Shown here: piece after piece, positions 22,726 through 32,905 of the stretch
How positions within the stretch are numbered: the stretch's first letter is position 1
Layout of the letters: each line of letters begins with the position of its first letter
NCBI GenBank assembly: GCA_016930175.1
Contig: JAFGHJ010000004.1
Coordinates: 1 to 64,000, forward strand
Length of the DNA: 64,000 nt
DNA from: Caldifarciminota bacterium
GTDB lineage: Bacteria > Hydrothermota > UBA3072
Direction of reading: 5' to 3'
Notes under the pieces: model-generated
Databases searched by the model: none
Told to the model about the DNA's origin: nothing
The model's input: only the letters and a program-made list of their open reading frames with translations
Position numbers and translations under genes: made by a program

Positions 22726-24888
22726 TTATCTAATAACTACGGCTTTGCTCTTAAAGATATTATCACCGATTTTTAATCGTACAAAATAGATACCCGGTTT
22801 GCTTTCCCATTCAAGAGAATGATATCCATTTGTTTGCATAGTATTCACAGGTGTAGCAATTTTTTGTCCCAGTATGTTAAATATATCCATTCTGACATCG
22901 CTATCGTTTTCGAGTATATAGTTTATTTTTATTCCTCCGGATAAAAATTGAATAGAAATTCCTTCTTCGCTAACTTTTTCCGTGCTTATCCCGGCTCCTT
23001 CTCCTGTATATTTAACGATGTAGAATCCCCTATCTGTATTTGCTACATATATAAGTGAATCGCGTAGAAAGAATCCCTCGGCTTGACCTTCCATATCATA
23101 GAACGCAATCTCAGATGGGTTTGTGGGGTTGGATATTGTAAGTATTCGTAATCCATTTGCTTCATTCGTTACAAAAACCAGGGAGTCGCGCGCAAAAATG
23201 TATGATGCCTCGAAATCCCTATTTTCATAACGTCCAATTTCATAAGGATCTGAAGGATTCGAAACGTTTATTACTCGTAGCCCATTTGTCATATCTGCCA
23301 GAAATGCAAGAGAATCCTGGACATATACATCTTCTACACCTTTTGAGGAAACATCTGTAATAGAACCGATTTCTGATATATTGATTGGATCTGATATGTT
23401 TAATATTCTTAATCCTGCGAAGTCGCATGCTAAAAATGCCAGTGAATCAGTAATATATATTCCTTGGATAATGTCTTGGATACTGCTTTCGATATTATAG
23501 TGGCTAATTTCAGTTGGTTCCGCAGGGTTTGATATGTTTATCATATAAAATACGCCATGAAAGTCACCTACAAATGCTATTGAATCAACCAGACATATCT
23601 TGAACCCAAGAGATGAAGTGCTACAGGCGCCTATTTCATAAGGATTGGTAGGATCTGATACATTTAATATTTTTAATCCGGTTGAGGGACCAACATGCCC
23701 AACGATATATGCTAGAGAATCACGTATGTATATATCTCGAATATTGCTTCCATAATAGTAATATCCAATTTGGTAGGGATCTGTGAGGTCAGATATATTT
23801 AATATTTTAACCCCATCCCTTGGGTCTGCTAAGTATGCCAGGGAATCTTTAACGAACAGGTTTACAACGAAACCTTCAGTGTCATAGAAGCTTAATTCAG
23901 AAGGATTCTCCGGATCCGATACATCTACTATCTCAAAACCTGATTTGTCTTTTGCCAGGAAGGCCAGCGAGTTGCAAACATGAATGTCACAGGAACTACT
24001 GTTGTATTCCGATATTTTTGATGGATTTGCCGGATCTGATATATTTAATATTGACATTTCATCTCCCGTGTTTAAAAAAGCAAGTGAATCATCTATGTAA
24101 ATGTTACTGCAGCTAGGATAATAATAAGGTAGCTCAGTTGGGTTTGTTGGATCTGAAATATTTATTATATGGAGATGGTCACCCGTTAAAAATGCTATAG
24201 AGTCCCTGACGAAAATATCTCTTGAAAATCCCCAGGTGTCATAGAATCCAATTTCGGAAGGGTTTGTGGGATCTGCTATATTTAAAACAAATAGGCATCC
24301 TTCGTCAGTTGCTACAAAGGAAAGTGAGTCTCGGACATATACCGAAATAACGTAATATCCCACGTCATGGAATCCAACTTCAGAGAGATTTGAAGGATCG
24401 GATATATCGATTATTCTTAGTCCGCCTCTACGACCAGCTACAAACATCAAAGAGTCGAGGACAAAAAGCTTTCCCGTGTTACCCCCGTTAGAGAGAGTCC
24501 CTATTAAGTAAGGGTTTGAGGGGTCTGATATACTTATTGTAGAGAAACCACTATCTCTAATTGATACATATGCTAAAGAGTCCTTTACGTAAATGTCTGT
24601 TAATTCATCAGAAAATTCAATATTACTCAGGTAAGATGGATTAGTAGGATTTGATACATCGAATATTTTCAAGCATTTTCCAGCACCTGCGAATACAAGA
24701 TTGTCTTTTGAAAAAACTGTATAGCATCGTCCCGTAAGCCATTTGCCCACAAGAGTACAGTCTAATGAATCTGCTCGAGTTTTTATTCTTGTATTAGAAT
24801 ATTTTATATTATTTGTAGGTTCGGCATGTAGTAAAATTGAACATAAGAAAATTAATAGAACAAAGATTTTTAATAATTTTTTACTCAT
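22726..24888 (-). CDS. secreted LVIVD-repeat protein with C-terminal sorting-like domain
   Basis: This 720-aa protein has a signal peptide (KLLKIFVLLIFLCSILLHAE) and about thirteen ~43-residue LVIVD-type repeats of the form DSLAFLA...GLRILNISDPTNPSEIGFYD, which fold as a beta-propeller-like array. The last ~70 residues (VRMDIFNILGQKIATPVN to PGIYFVRLKIG) are a Por-type C-terminal sorting domain with the GIYFVRL signature. It should be exported and displayed on the surface. A good Shine-Dalgarno sequence (AAGGAGG) precedes the ATG. It is likely cotranscribed with the hydrolase gene. Ligand unknown. Confidence 0.88.
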   Translation of the reverse strand: MSKKLLKIFVLLIFLCSILLHAEPTNNIKYSNTRIKTRADSLDCTLVGKWLTGRCYTVFSKDNLVFAGAGKCLKIFDVSNPTNPSYLSNIEFSDELTDIYVKDSLAYVSIRDSGFSTISISDPSNPYLIGTLSNGGNTGKLFVLDSLMFVAGRRGGLRIIDISDPSNLSEVGFHDVGYYVISVYVRDSLSFVATDEGCLFVLNIADPTNPSEIGFYDTWGFSRDIFVRDSIAFLTGDHLHIINISDPTNPTELPYYYPSCSNIYIDDSLAFLNTGDEMSILNISDPANPSKISEYNSSSCDIHVCNSLAFLAKDKSGFEIVDVSDPENPSELSFYDTEGFVVNLFVKDSLAYLADPRDGVKILNISDLTDPYQIGYYYYGSNIRDIYIRDSLAYIVGHVGPSTGLKILNVSDPTNPYEIGACSTSSLGFKICLVDSIAFVGDFHGVFYMINISNPAEPTEISHYNIESSIQDIIQGIYITDSLAFLACDFAGLRILNISDPINISEIGSITDVSSKGVEDVYVQDSLAFLADMTNGLRVINVSNPSDPYEIGRYENRDFEASYIFARDSLVFVTNEANGLRILTISNPTNPSEIAFYDMEGQAEGFFLRDSLIYVANTDRGFYIVKYTGEGAGISTEKVSEEGISIQFLSGGIKINYILENDSDVRMDIFNILGQKIATPVNTMQTNGYHSLEWESKPGIYFVRLKIGDNIFKSKAVVIR

Positions 24889-25004
24889 AGCATCCTCCTT
24901 AAATACTTTTAATTTTTATTATAATCTGGACCGGAATTAATTTTATATTATGATAGTTAAGATACAGATTTTTTTATTTTTGACAAGATAGTTTTGAAAC
25001 TAAT

Positions 25005-25350
25005 TCTCACACGGAGACACTGAGAAAAATTTTATTAAACCACGAAACACACGAAATATACTAAGCCCCACACCGCCTTTTTAATCTGAGTTTAAAAAAA
25101 TACACGAAAAAATTTGTCATTGCGAGCTCATCTTCCTGCTATGCGCACGCGAAGCAATCTAAAGGGTAATTCGTGTTATTTGTTGTTTCTTGTTTGGGGT
25201 GGAGAGGGTTTTAAATAAACATATAAGTTTTGTTTTTTTCTTTGTGTTCTCTGTGGTTCAATCAGTTTTTTTTAGAGATGGGTGTGGTTTTTAATCAACA
25301 ATGCCAATTTTGTTGTTTTTCTTTGCGGTCTCTGCATCTTTGCGGTGAAT
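25005..25350. repeat. long intergenic tract of micro-arrays plus a CATTGCGAG repeat
   Basis: The divergent gap holds CTCACACGGAGACACTGAG words (~25003-25025), AACCACGAAACACACGAAAT words (25039-25065), a 9-base-unit arm near 25168-25190 (ATTCGTGTT, ATTTGTTGT), CTTTGTGTTCTCTGTGG (~25241-25258) and TTTGCGGTCTCTGCATC (~25321-25345). At 25114-25165, CATTGCGAGCTC and GCGAAGCAATCT bracket a GC-rich core, a known widespread intergenic repeat type. No gene is seen. Confidence 0.65.
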
Positions 25351-25376
25351 TCCCCCCTTGCGGTTTTTTAGTTTTT

Positions 25377-25382
25377 TATAAT
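25377..25382 (+). promoter_or_regulatory. -10 box of the M48 protease gene (leaderless)
   Basis: A perfect TATAAT lies 9 nt before the ATG at 25392, so transcription should start within ~4 nt of the start codon. No convincing -35 box is found at the right distance, and there is no Shine-Dalgarno sequence. Confidence 0.45.
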
Positions 25383-25391
25383 CTTCCTTAG

Positions 25392-26552
25392 ATGGAAAAT
25401 ATAATAGGAGAAATTCATCCTTTATTGGATAAAGAGAAACAAGAGAAAGCAAAAGTATACGAATGGACGGGTCGGAAGATAGCCCTCTGGGGAATATTTC
25501 TGTCAGCCATTTTTAATCTAACTTTTTATTTCTCCGGACTATCTTCTGGGATTGCAAATTTGAATTTTTTTTCATCCGTAATAATTGTTTTTATTGTTTA
25601 CATGTTTGTTTACGCAAGCTTGCAGGAGATTATCGGTATTCCTTTGTCTTACCTTTCGGGTTTTGTTATAGAAAAAAAGTATGGGTTCTCTAATCAAACC
25701 AGAGGTGAATGGTTTAAGGAGCATTTAAAAAGTTTTTTGGTATCTCTGGTTCTTAGCTTAATAATATTCGGAGCACTTATATATATATTTCAAAGATTCG
25801 GAAATTTATGGTGGCTTTTGGCATCCTGTTTTATGGTTTTCTTTTCCGTTGTTATATCTATAATTTTTCCGGTGTGGATTATGCCTATATTTCATAAATA
25901 TGAGCCCATTGAAGACGAAGGATTAAAAGATTCTTTGTGTGGTATCCTGGAAAAAGGAGGGCTTAAAATTAAAGGATTTTTCAGAGAAGATACAAGCCGG
26001 AAAACCACAAAGGAAAATGCTATGCTCGCTGGTTTGGGGAAAACTAAAAGGGTTATTTTGACGGATAATATTATAAACAACATGAAAGCGGATGAAATAA
26101 GGACTGTTCTTGCTCATGAAGTAGGGCATTACAAAAGAGCACATATGCCTAAGATGATTTTTACCGGCCTTTTTTTTAATTTGTTTTCTTTTTATTTATT
26201 ACATTTAACCTTTACCGCCTTATTCCCGAAATTTTTGAGCGGTGTAAGAGCAAATATTACACTGCTTCCAATGTTTTTAATGTTCCTCAGTCTTATGGAT
26301 TTAACGTTCTTGAAGATTCTGCAGAATGCGCTTGTTCGTCTTTTTGAGAATCAGGCTGACGATGAAGCGCTTGAATTAACAGAAGACCCCGAAGCCTTCA
26401 AAAAGGCAATGGCGGGTCTGGCGAATAGAAATCTTTCCAACGCGTATCCGAATTTCTGGGTCAAGCTTATTTATTACAGTCATCCGCCTATAGGGGAGAG
26501 ACTTGAGAGAGCAGAGGCATTCAACTTAAATTCTCGAATCCAGGTTAAATAG
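25392..26552 (+). CDS. M48 family metallopeptidase (Ste24/CAAX protease 1-like)
   Basis: This 386-aa polytopic membrane protease has N-terminal TM segments in the Ste24 arrangement. The zinc motif HEVGH is at residues 242-246 (LAHEVGHYKRAH), and the third ligand is the Glu in ENQADDEALEL near residue 319. The NAMLAGLGKTKRVILTD and YYSHPPIGERLERA blocks are typical of CAAX prenyl protease 1 homologues. It likely acts in membrane-protein quality control. It stands alone, with a -10 box so close that the mRNA is probably leaderless. Confidence 0.92.
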   Translation: MENIIGEIHPLLDKEKQEKAKVYEWTGRKIALWGIFLSAIFNLTFYFSGLSSGIANLNFFSSVIIVFIVYMFVYASLQEIIGIPLSYLSGFVIEKKYGFSNQTRGEWFKEHLKSFLVSLVLSLIIFGALIYIFQRFGNLWWLLASCFMVFFSVVISIIFPVWIMPIFHKYEPIEDEGLKDSLCGILEKGGLKIKGFFREDTSRKTTKENAMLAGLGKTKRVILTDNIINNMKADEIRTVLAHEVGHYKRAHMPKMIFTGLFFNLFSFYLLHLTFTALFPKFLSGVRANITLLPMFLMFLSLMDLTFLKILQNALVRLFENQADDEALELTEDPEAFKKAMAGLANRNLSNAYPNFWVKLIYYSHPPIGERLERAEAFNLNSRIQVK

Positions 26553-26575
26553 TTGATTGGTAAAATTAAAATTTA

Positions 26576-26695
26576 GTGTTTCGGGTTACGGGTTTCGAGT
26601 AAAAAAACAATAAAAAAATCTTGAGTTAATCTTGTGTAATCTTGCGGTTAATATTTGGGTTGTGTGGTTGGATTCTGCGTACTTTGCGTCTCTGC
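26576..26695. repeat. intergenic micro-arrays between convergent genes
   Basis: Four 7-base units (AGTGTTT, CGGGTTA, CGGGTTT, CGAGTAA; 26576-26603) are followed by TTGAGTTAATCTTGTG and TGCGTACTTTGCGTCTCTG words up to the glycerate kinase stop. No gene is seen. Confidence 0.65.
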
Positions 26696-26697
26696 GG

Positions 26698-28059
26698 TTA
26701 TTTTGAAATTCCTAAAATTCTCAGGTCATTAACGTTTGTTCCTGTTTCTCCGGTTATAATTCCTCCGCCTGTTTTTCGGAAGAAGTTTGATGAAGAGTGG
26801 TTTTTCAACGCTTCTTCAATTTCTTCCCGGTTTATTCTTATCTTATTCCCGCCGATAATTCCGCCGGCAAATTTCGAGTATCCGTCTATCCCGTCGGTAT
26901 CGACAGAAAGAAAAGCAGCTTCCTTTAGGTAACTCATTTTCTCTGCGAAACCGAGTACGCATTCCTGATTAGGTCCTCCCTCTTTTTCCCCAATCTTGTC
27001 GAGAGTTACAACACATTCTCCTCCGGATAGAACTATTGCGGGAGGCTTTATCGGAATTCCGGAAAGGGAAATTTCTTTTGCTATTTCACCGTGAAAAATA
27101 CCGGCATCTCTCGATGGACCTTCTATTTTTGAAGAAAGAATAGATGTGTTGTAGCCAAGTTCAATGGCTTTCTTTTGCGCGTTTTCTAACGCTTTGTCAT
27201 TGCTTAGTATAATTTTGTTAAGGGTCTCGGATAAAACCTCATCATCAGGAGAAGGGGTTTCCGGGATTTTACCTTCGATACCCTCTTTAATAGTATGTAA
27301 TACCGAAATAGGGGCTTTTTCTATTAATTGATATTGTTCTAGGATATTATATGCGTCTTTGAAAGTGGTGCTGTCTCCCACGGTTGGTCCGGAAGCTATG
27401 GTAGATAAATCATCTCCGACTACATCCGAAATAATAAGGGAGATTAAACTGGCGGGATAAGCAGCCCCTGAAAGCTTTCCGCCTTTTATCTTTGAAATGT
27501 GTTTTCTAACCGTGTTTATTTCTTTTATGGAAGCACCCGAGGCTAACAATAATTCATTTGTTTTTTGCATGTCCGGAAGGCTTATGCCATCAGCAGGTGC
27601 TGCAAGTAGAACCGATCCGCCTCCTGATATAAGAGCTATTATAAGGTCTTTTTCTTTAGCTTCTTTCGCAAGGGATAAAATCTCGTTCGCTCCTTTTATT
27701 CCTTTCTCGGTGGGTAGTGGATGCCCGGCCTGTATTACTTTAATCGGTCCTATATCTTCCTTTGAAACTTTGTTTGTTGTAATAATACCTCTTGTTATTT
27801 TTCCCCCCAGAATATCATATAATGATTTAGCCATCCTGTAAGTTGCCTTTCCGCTGCCTATTACAAAAATGTTGTTTATTTCCGATAAGAATAACTTCTC
27901 ATTGGTTATTTTTAGCTCGTTACCTTTCAATCTGACAGATGCTTTTATGGCTGATTCTGGTAGAGACTTTTCCAGGGCGTATTCAAGAATTTTTAAAAGG
28001 TCTTTTCTTATTTGGTTTGAATCTTTGGTAAGTTCCTCGAAATTTTTAATTATTTTCAT
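26698..28059 (-). CDS. glycerate 2-kinase (MOFRL family)
   Basis: This 453-aa protein is a GckA/TtuD-type glycerate kinase with an N-terminal DUF4147 domain (FVIGSGKATYRMAKSLYDIL, IQAGHPLPTEKG, LISGGGSVLLAAP) and a C-terminal MOFRL domain (GPNQECVLGFA, SVDTDGIDGYSKFAGGI, TGGGIITGETGTNVNDLRI). It phosphorylates D-glycerate to 2-phosphoglycerate, linking serine or glyoxylate breakdown to glycolysis. It is convergent with the M48 gene and lies downstream of clpC on the same strand, separated by an inverted micro-array. Its start has no Shine-Dalgarno sequence. Confidence 0.92.
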   Translation of the reverse strand: MKIIKNFEELTKDSNQIRKDLLKILEYALEKSLPESAIKASVRLKGNELKITNEKLFLSEINNIFVIGSGKATYRMAKSLYDILGGKITRGIITTNKVSKEDIGPIKVIQAGHPLPTEKGIKGANEILSLAKEAKEKDLIIALISGGGSVLLAAPADGISLPDMQKTNELLLASGASIKEINTVRKHISKIKGGKLSGAAYPASLISLIISDVVGDDLSTIASGPTVGDSTTFKDAYNILEQYQLIEKAPISVLHTIKEGIEGKIPETPSPDDEVLSETLNKIILSNDKALENAQKKAIELGYNTSILSSKIEGPSRDAGIFHGEIAKEISLSGIPIKPPAIVLSGGECVVTLDKIGEKEGGPNQECVLGFAEKMSYLKEAAFLSVDTDGIDGYSKFAGGIIGGNKIRINREEIEEALKNHSSSNFFRKTGGGIITGETGTNVNDLRILGISK

Positions 28060-28067
28060 ATATATTA

Positions 28068-28178
28068 GCCACTAAGACACCAAGGCACTAAGTTTATAAT
28101 AGTGTTTTGCTTTTATTTCTTGTTTTTTTAAATTTCATTTCTTTTTTTTGTGTCTTAGTGCCTTTGTGGCAAATATAG
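28068..28178. repeat. inverted micro-array upstream of the glycerate kinase gene
   Basis: Arm 1 (~28069-28093) reads GCCACTAAGACACCAAGG then CACTAAG. Arm 2 (~28150-28172) is the reverse complement of the same words (GTGTCTTAGTGCCTTTGTG). A T-rich loop of ~57 nt separates them. The arms can form a long imperfect hairpin between clpC and the kinase gene. Confidence 0.65.
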
Positions 28179-28183
28179 TTTCA

Positions 28184-30553
28184 CTATTTTTTCTTTTTGA
28201 AAACAAATTCCTTATCTTTTACGTCGATAAGGATTTTTCCTTTGGAGATTTCTCCATCTATTATTTTAAGTGACAGAGGCGTTTCGATAAATTTTTGAAT
28301 GGTTCTTGCCAGGGGTCTTGCTCCGAAAGATTTATCGTAACCTTTTCCCGCGAGTAAATCTCTCGCCTTTTCTGTTATCTCCAGTCCTATGTCGGATTCC
28401 TTCAGGCGTTCAGAAAGGTCCTTTATCATTATGTCCACAATTGCTTTTACCTGTCCAAGATTAAGTGGTTTGAAGATGATTATATCGTCTATTCTGTTTA
28501 GGAATTCGGGTCTCATTTTTAGCCTCAACTGTTCGGTAACTTTTTCTTCGAGGAGATCATAGTTGTCCGCGAGATTTTGAATCACGTCGGACGCGATATT
28601 GGAAGTCATTATGTTGACCGTATTGGTGAAGTTTACAGTTCGCCCTTTTCCGTCAGTGAGCCTTCCGTCGTCCAAGATTTGAAGTAAAATATTGAAGGCT
28701 TCAGGATGAGCTTTTTCTATCTCGTCATAAAGAATTACGCTGTAAGGTCTTTTCCGTACAGCTTCCGTTAAGTATCCACCTTCTTCATATCCCACGTACC
28801 CCGGAGGAGCGCCGATGAGTCTCGCAATCGAATGTTTTTCCATGAATTCACTCATATCCACTCTTATGAGAGCATCTTCCGAGTCAAAAAGAATCCATGC
28901 AAGGACTTTTGCCAGTTCTGTCTTTCCAACGCCCGTTGGGCCTAAAAATATAAAAGAACCTATTGGCCTGTCAGGATTAGAAATGCCCGAACGGGCTCTT
29001 CTTATGGAATCTGCGACTGCTTTTACCGCATATTCTTGATTGACAATCCTTTTATGTATTTCTTCTTCAAGATTGGTGAGTTTATGTTTTTCTTTTTCCA
29101 GCATCTTGCTGACAGGAATGCCGGTCCAGTCTGAAACTACGACTGCTATATCCTCTTCACTTATGGGTTTGTCACAGGGATGACATTCCGTCCATTTTTC
29201 CTTTTCTCTTTTGTATTCCTTTCTCAATTTTTCTTCTTCTTCAATCATCTTATGCGCGCCGCGGTGGTCTCCTTCTCCCGCGAGTTTTTTTGCTTCTTCC
29301 TGGAGGTTTTTGATTTTTTCTTCCTTCTTTTTTAGATCTCCGGGAATATCGGCTTTCTCAAGTTGAAGTTTTGCACATGCCTCATCCAGCAGGTCGATTG
29401 CCTTGTCCGGAAGGTGCCTGTCCGTTATATAACGCTTAGATAATTTTACAGAGGCTTCGATTGCGGAATCATCTATTTCGACCCCATGGTATTTTTCGTA
29501 TGCGTCTTTAAGTCCTCTTAGTATCTCTACAGAGTCGGCTACTGATGGTTCATTGACCCAGACAGGTTGAAACCTTCTTTCGAGCGCGGGATCTTTCTCT
29601 ATGTGTTTCCTGTATTCGGAAATAGTCGTGGCTCCTATAGTTTTCATTGCACCTCTTGCCAGAAAGGGCTTCATCATATTGGAAGCATCCATTGCCCCTT
29701 CTGCTGCGCCGGCTCCTACTACCGTATGAATCTCATCGATGAAAAGAATGAGTTCGTCTTTTCTCTTTTCCAGTTCGCCCATAATTGCTTTAAGGCGGTC
29801 TTCGAATTCTCCTCGGAATTTTGTTCCCGCTATAAGACCGGCAAGATCAAGTTCGAGGATTCTTTTGTTCTTCAATAATTCGGGGACTTTTTCACTCTTT
29901 ATTCTTTGTGCGAGCCCTTCGACGATTGCGGTTTTGCCGACGCCTGCTTCACCAATAAGCACCGGATTGTTTTTTGTCTTTCTAATCAAAATTTGCATCA
30001 CCCTCTGGATTTCTTTTTCCCGATTAATAACAGGATCTCCTTCTTCTTCCGTAAGATCCCTGGTATATCTTTCCAGTATTTTGTATTTGCTTTCGGCGTC
30101 CGGGTCTTCGATTCTTCCTTCGCCTCTTACTTTTTTCAAAGAAGAGAAAATTCTTTCTTTGTTTATTCCGAAATCTGAAAGGATTGCTCCGGCTTTTCCT
30201 GTATCGTCGGTCAACGATAGCAGTATATGTTCGGTGCCAATATATTTATCGTTTAATCTGCGTGCTTCTTCCCAGGCATTGTCAAGAGCTTTATTTGCCT
30301 GCGACGATAAGTAGACCTGTACTGTGCCGTAGGCTTTCGGAATCTTTTCCAGCTTGTCTAACACTTTATTCTTTACTTTATCCGTATTCAAAGCCATATT
30401 TTCGATTAATTTTGGCACTACTCCTTCGGGGTCGTCTAGCAATCCGTATAGTAGATGCAAAGGAGTCATTTCGGAATGATTGAATTTTGAAAGAGAAGAC
30501 TGCGCTATTGAGAGAGCCTCTTTTGCCTTCTGAGTAAATTTATCTTCTCTCAA
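28184..30553 (-). CDS. clpC: ATP-dependent Clp protease ATP-binding subunit ClpC
   Basis: This 789-aa HSP100 unfoldase has an N-domain with two Clp_N repeats (residues 1-145), AAA1 with Walker A GEAGVGKT and Walker [10 protein letters not shown], and a short UVR-like middle region ([20 protein letters not shown]). AAA2 has GPTGVGKTE and [16 protein letters not shown]. The short middle domain makes it ClpC/ClpA-like rather than ClpB. It feeds substrates to ClpP, which is not in this window. The start is TTG with GGAGG upstream. It follows osmC by 15 nt and probably shares its promoter. Confidence 0.93.
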   Translation of the reverse strand: MREDKFTQKAKEALSIAQSSLSKFNHSEMTPLHLLYGLLDDPEGVVPKLIENMALNTDKVKNKVLDKLEKIPKAYGTVQVYLSSQANKALDNAWEEARRLNDKYIGTEHILLSLTDDTGKAGAILSDFGINKERIFSSLKKVRGEGRIEDPDAESKYKILERYTRDLTEEEGDPVINREKEIQRVMQILIRKTKNNPVLIGEAGVGKTAIVEGLAQRIKSEKVPELLKNKRILELDLAGLIAGTKFRGEFEDRLKAIMGELEKRKDELILFIDEIHTVVGAGAAEGAMDASNMMKPFLARGAMKTIGATTISEYRKHIEKDPALERRFQPVWVNEPSVADSVEILRGLKDAYEKYHGVEIDDSAIEASVKLSKRYITDRHLPDKAIDLLDEACAKLQLEKADIPGDLKKKEEKIKNLQEEAKKLAGEGDHRGAHKMIEEEEKLRKEYKREKEKWTECHPCDKPISEEDIAVVVSDWTGIPVSKMLEKEKHKLTNLEEEIHKRIVNQEYAVKAVADSIRRARSGISNPDRPIGSFIFLGPTGVGKTELAKVLAWILFDSEDALIRVDMSEFMEKHSIARLIGAPPGYVGYEEGGYLTEAVRKRPYSVILYDEIEKAHPEAFNILLQILDDGRLTDGKGRTVNFTNTVNIMTSNIASDVIQNLADNYDLLEEKVTEQLRLKMRPEFLNRIDDIIIFKPLNLGQVKAIVDIMIKDLSERLKESDIGLEITEKARDLLAGKGYDKSFGARPLARTIQKFIETPLSLKIIDGEISKGKILIDVKDKEFVFKKKK

Positions 30554-30568
30554 TTATACCTCCGGGTT

Positions 30569-30988
30569 TTATTTTTTCTTAATCACTTCAAGGCTATCTG
30601 ATATTGAAGCGCTTTTAGCCAGCATTGCATGGATGGAGCAGTACTTTTCGGTTGATAAATCAATCGCTTTTCTGATTTTTGATTCATCGGGATTTTCCCC
30701 GTAAATTGTGTATTTGATTTCAATGTTCTTGAAAGTTTTTGGATGTTCATCACGTCTTTCACCCGTTACTTTGACCTTTATATCATCATAATCCACTCGC
30801 ATTTTATCTAAGAGAGAAATCACATCCATCAAAGTACAGCTGCCAAGGGAAAGAAGGAGAAGTCTCATTGGACTGGGTGCGGAATCATGCCCCCCTAGTT
30901 CTTTTATTGTGTCGATCACAATTTCATGCCCGGTATCGTCCTTCCCTTTTAATTTTAAACCATCTATTTTTCTTATTTCAACTTCCAT
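30569..30988 (-). CDS. OsmC family protein
   Basis: This 139-aa protein is of the OsmC/Ohr fold. One redox Cys lies in SLGSCTLMDV and the second in EKYCSIHAML, as in thiol peroxidases that reduce organic hydroperoxides. The N-terminal beta-hairpin IRKIDGLKLKGKDDTGHEIV is typical of the YhfA-like subgroup. It is the first gene of a unit with clpC, so stress-linked expression is plausible. A consensus promoter places the transcript start only ~3-5 nt before the ATG. Confidence 0.9.
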   Translation of the reverse strand: MEVEIRKIDGLKLKGKDDTGHEIVIDTIKELGGHDSAPSPMRLLLLSLGSCTLMDVISLLDKMRVDYDDIKVKVTGERRDEHPKTFKNIEIKYTIYGENPDESKIRKAIDLSTEKYCSIHAMLAKSASISDSLEVIKKK

Positions 30989-30998
30989 AATCTTATAA

Positions 30999-31027
30999 AT
31001 TATAAGAATAATAACGTTCTATGTCAA
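30999..31027 (-). promoter_or_regulatory. promoter of osmC-clpC (near-leaderless)
   Basis: On the minus strand, consensus TTGACA (31022-31027) and TATAAT (30999-31004) are 17 nt apart, with the ATG 10 nt beyond the -10 box. No Shine-Dalgarno sequence lies between them. Confidence 0.8.
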
Positions 31028-31118
31028 CTATTGTCTTTTTTGCAACCACGGAACACACTAAATACACGAAATCTCACCAATACTTTTGAATTTACTTAAA
31101 AAAACGAGGAAATTGATT

Positions 31119-32792
31119 TTATTTGCTTAGTTCCTCAATTATGCGGATAGCTTCTCTGGGTATATTTACTTTACCTGTTTTTGGAGCATATACAACAATT
31201 CCTTTTAATTCGTAAGTTTTGTCTTCCGCAATAAGTAAATTTTTGTTTATAGGAAGATTTACTTCATTAATTTCTAAAACAGGATTTGCGGTATCTGTTT
31301 TATCTAGACAATAATCGGAAAAGATTTCTCCGACATCAACAAAGAGTTCGTGATTTATTTCCTTGAGATTAAAACCTAAAGCAGAGGCTGTAATTTCTGC
31401 TAATTCGGTATTATCATAGAGTCCGACGGGTCTATTGGGTCCGTAAGCCCAGAGTGGTACATCTTCACCGGTGTGACTATGAGATGTCCATCCCAGGACG
31501 GTGTAGTTTTTGCTTATTACTTCGCTTATAGAATAGCTTAAAGGGAAACCTTTATCCATAAGTTCTTTTATTTCTTTATAATCCTCTCTGGTTATATTTA
31601 TTTCCCACCATTTCTTTATTTGTTTGGAAACATTAGTATAGGAGAGGTCGGTTCCTATTTGCTGATATTCTAAAGCTCCCGCTGTTATTTTCATTCCTTT
31701 TAACGGGGAAATAAGATCTTCCACTCTGGTTTCGGAACATGGCTTTTTAGTATTACCGTGACCAATGCTCAGAGCACCGCAGTTATGATCCGGAAAAGCT
31801 AATACAAGGGTTTTCTTGTCATTTCTTGCGAAATCGACAGCTACTTTTACAGCCTCGTCAAAAGCCAGGAAATCAGTTACCATATATATAGGGTCGTTTG
31901 CATGACCTGCCCAATCTATCTGGCTTCCTTCTACCATCAGGAAAAATCCATCTTTGTCCTGGGAGAGCAGTTCGATGGCTTTAGCTGCCATTTCGGCAAG
32001 AGAAGGCTGATTGGGAGAGAAATGCGGGCGGTCTATATCTGCACTCATATGATGTTCAGCAAAAAGACCCCACACTTTGCCCGATACAACTTTTGACATT
32101 TCTTCTTCCGTTTCTACGAATTGATAACCCCTATCAAGAAGGACCTTTAACAGATTTTCTCCATCAGTTCTTTTTCCTCCTTGGGATTTCGGCAGGAGAT
32201 AAGATTTCCCGCCGCCGAAAGCAACATCTATGTTTTCGTAAACCATCTGTTCCATAATTTCATTGTAGTTATTTCTGTTGTCAACATGGCAGGCGAAACC
32301 CGCGGGTGTTGCATGGCTTATATTGCTGGTTGCCACCAGCCCTGTGGATTTACCTTGTAGCTTTGCCCCTTCCAAAACCGTAGCTAAGGGGTGATATTCC
32401 ATTTCCGGGCCGGGATGTTCGAAAGTGGTTAAAACATCTTCGGCTCTCGGTCCCACACTTAAGAAACCGCCAGTAGTTTTATATCCGGTAGCAAAAGCAG
32501 TAACAGCCGCGCCTGAACCCGTGATAACGGAATTCGCCATGTAAGTTTTAACCGCCCCAACTAATATGCTGTCGAGAATAAGCGCATCACCTTTTTTCCA
32601 TCGCGCCAAAGTTTGTATACTGTTAGAGCACCCGTCCGGTACCATCATTATTACATTCTTTACCGGATAATTATCGGATAAACTACAAAAATAACCTTTC
32701 TGCCATGGTTTATTTATAGCTAAAAATACAAAAATTAGTATTAGAATTACTACTGAGCCTATTTTTATTGCATTTTTTACAGGTTTATTCAT
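31119..32792 (-). CDS. alkaline phosphatase (PhoA family), membrane-anchored
   Basis: This 557-aa phosphomonoesterase has an N-terminal signal anchor (residues ~9-26). Conserved catalytic parts are visible: the metal Asp D53 in MMVPDG, the nucleophile S93 in VITGSGAAVTAFATG (the Asp usually before the Ser is Gly here), SQIDWAGHAND, FPDHNCG and SHSHTGEDVP. It should act outside the cytoplasm to release phosphate. It follows a Shine-Dalgarno-like GGAAG. It lies downstream of osmC-clpC in opposite-of-operon spacing with a repeat between, so is probably transcribed separately. Confidence 0.9.
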   Translation of the reverse strand: MNKPVKNAIKIGSVVILILIFVFLAINKPWQKGYFCSLSDNYPVKNVIMMVPDGCSNSIQTLARWKKGDALILDSILVGAVKTYMANSVITGSGAAVTAFATGYKTTGGFLSVGPRAEDVLTTFEHPGPEMEYHPLATVLEGAKLQGKSTGLVATSNISHATPAGFACHVDNRNNYNEIMEQMVYENIDVAFGGGKSYLLPKSQGGKRTDGENLLKVLLDRGYQFVETEEEMSKVVSGKVWGLFAEHHMSADIDRPHFSPNQPSLAEMAAKAIELLSQDKDGFFLMVEGSQIDWAGHANDPIYMVTDFLAFDEAVKVAVDFARNDKKTLVLAFPDHNCGALSIGHGNTKKPCSETRVEDLISPLKGMKITAGALEYQQIGTDLSYTNVSKQIKKWWEINITREDYKEIKELMDKGFPLSYSISEVISKNYTVLGWTSHSHTGEDVPLWAYGPNRPVGLYDNTELAEITASALGFNLKEINHELFVDVGEIFSDYCLDKTDTANPVLEINEVNLPINKNLLIAEDKTYELKGIVVYAPKTGKVNIPREAIRIIEELSK

Positions 32793-32905
32793 TTTTCTTC
32801 CATAAATAGATTATATAAAAAGCCTCAAAAAACAAGGGTAAAGCGGTTCCTATGTATATTAATTCTCGATTTAAAAATTATAAAAAAATCCGATAAAAAA
32901 ATACC

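Noticed and set aside
28060-28075. TAATAT next to the glycerate kinase ATG as a leaderless promoter
   Set aside because: The box is only 2 nt from the ATG and has no -35, so transcription would start inside the gene.
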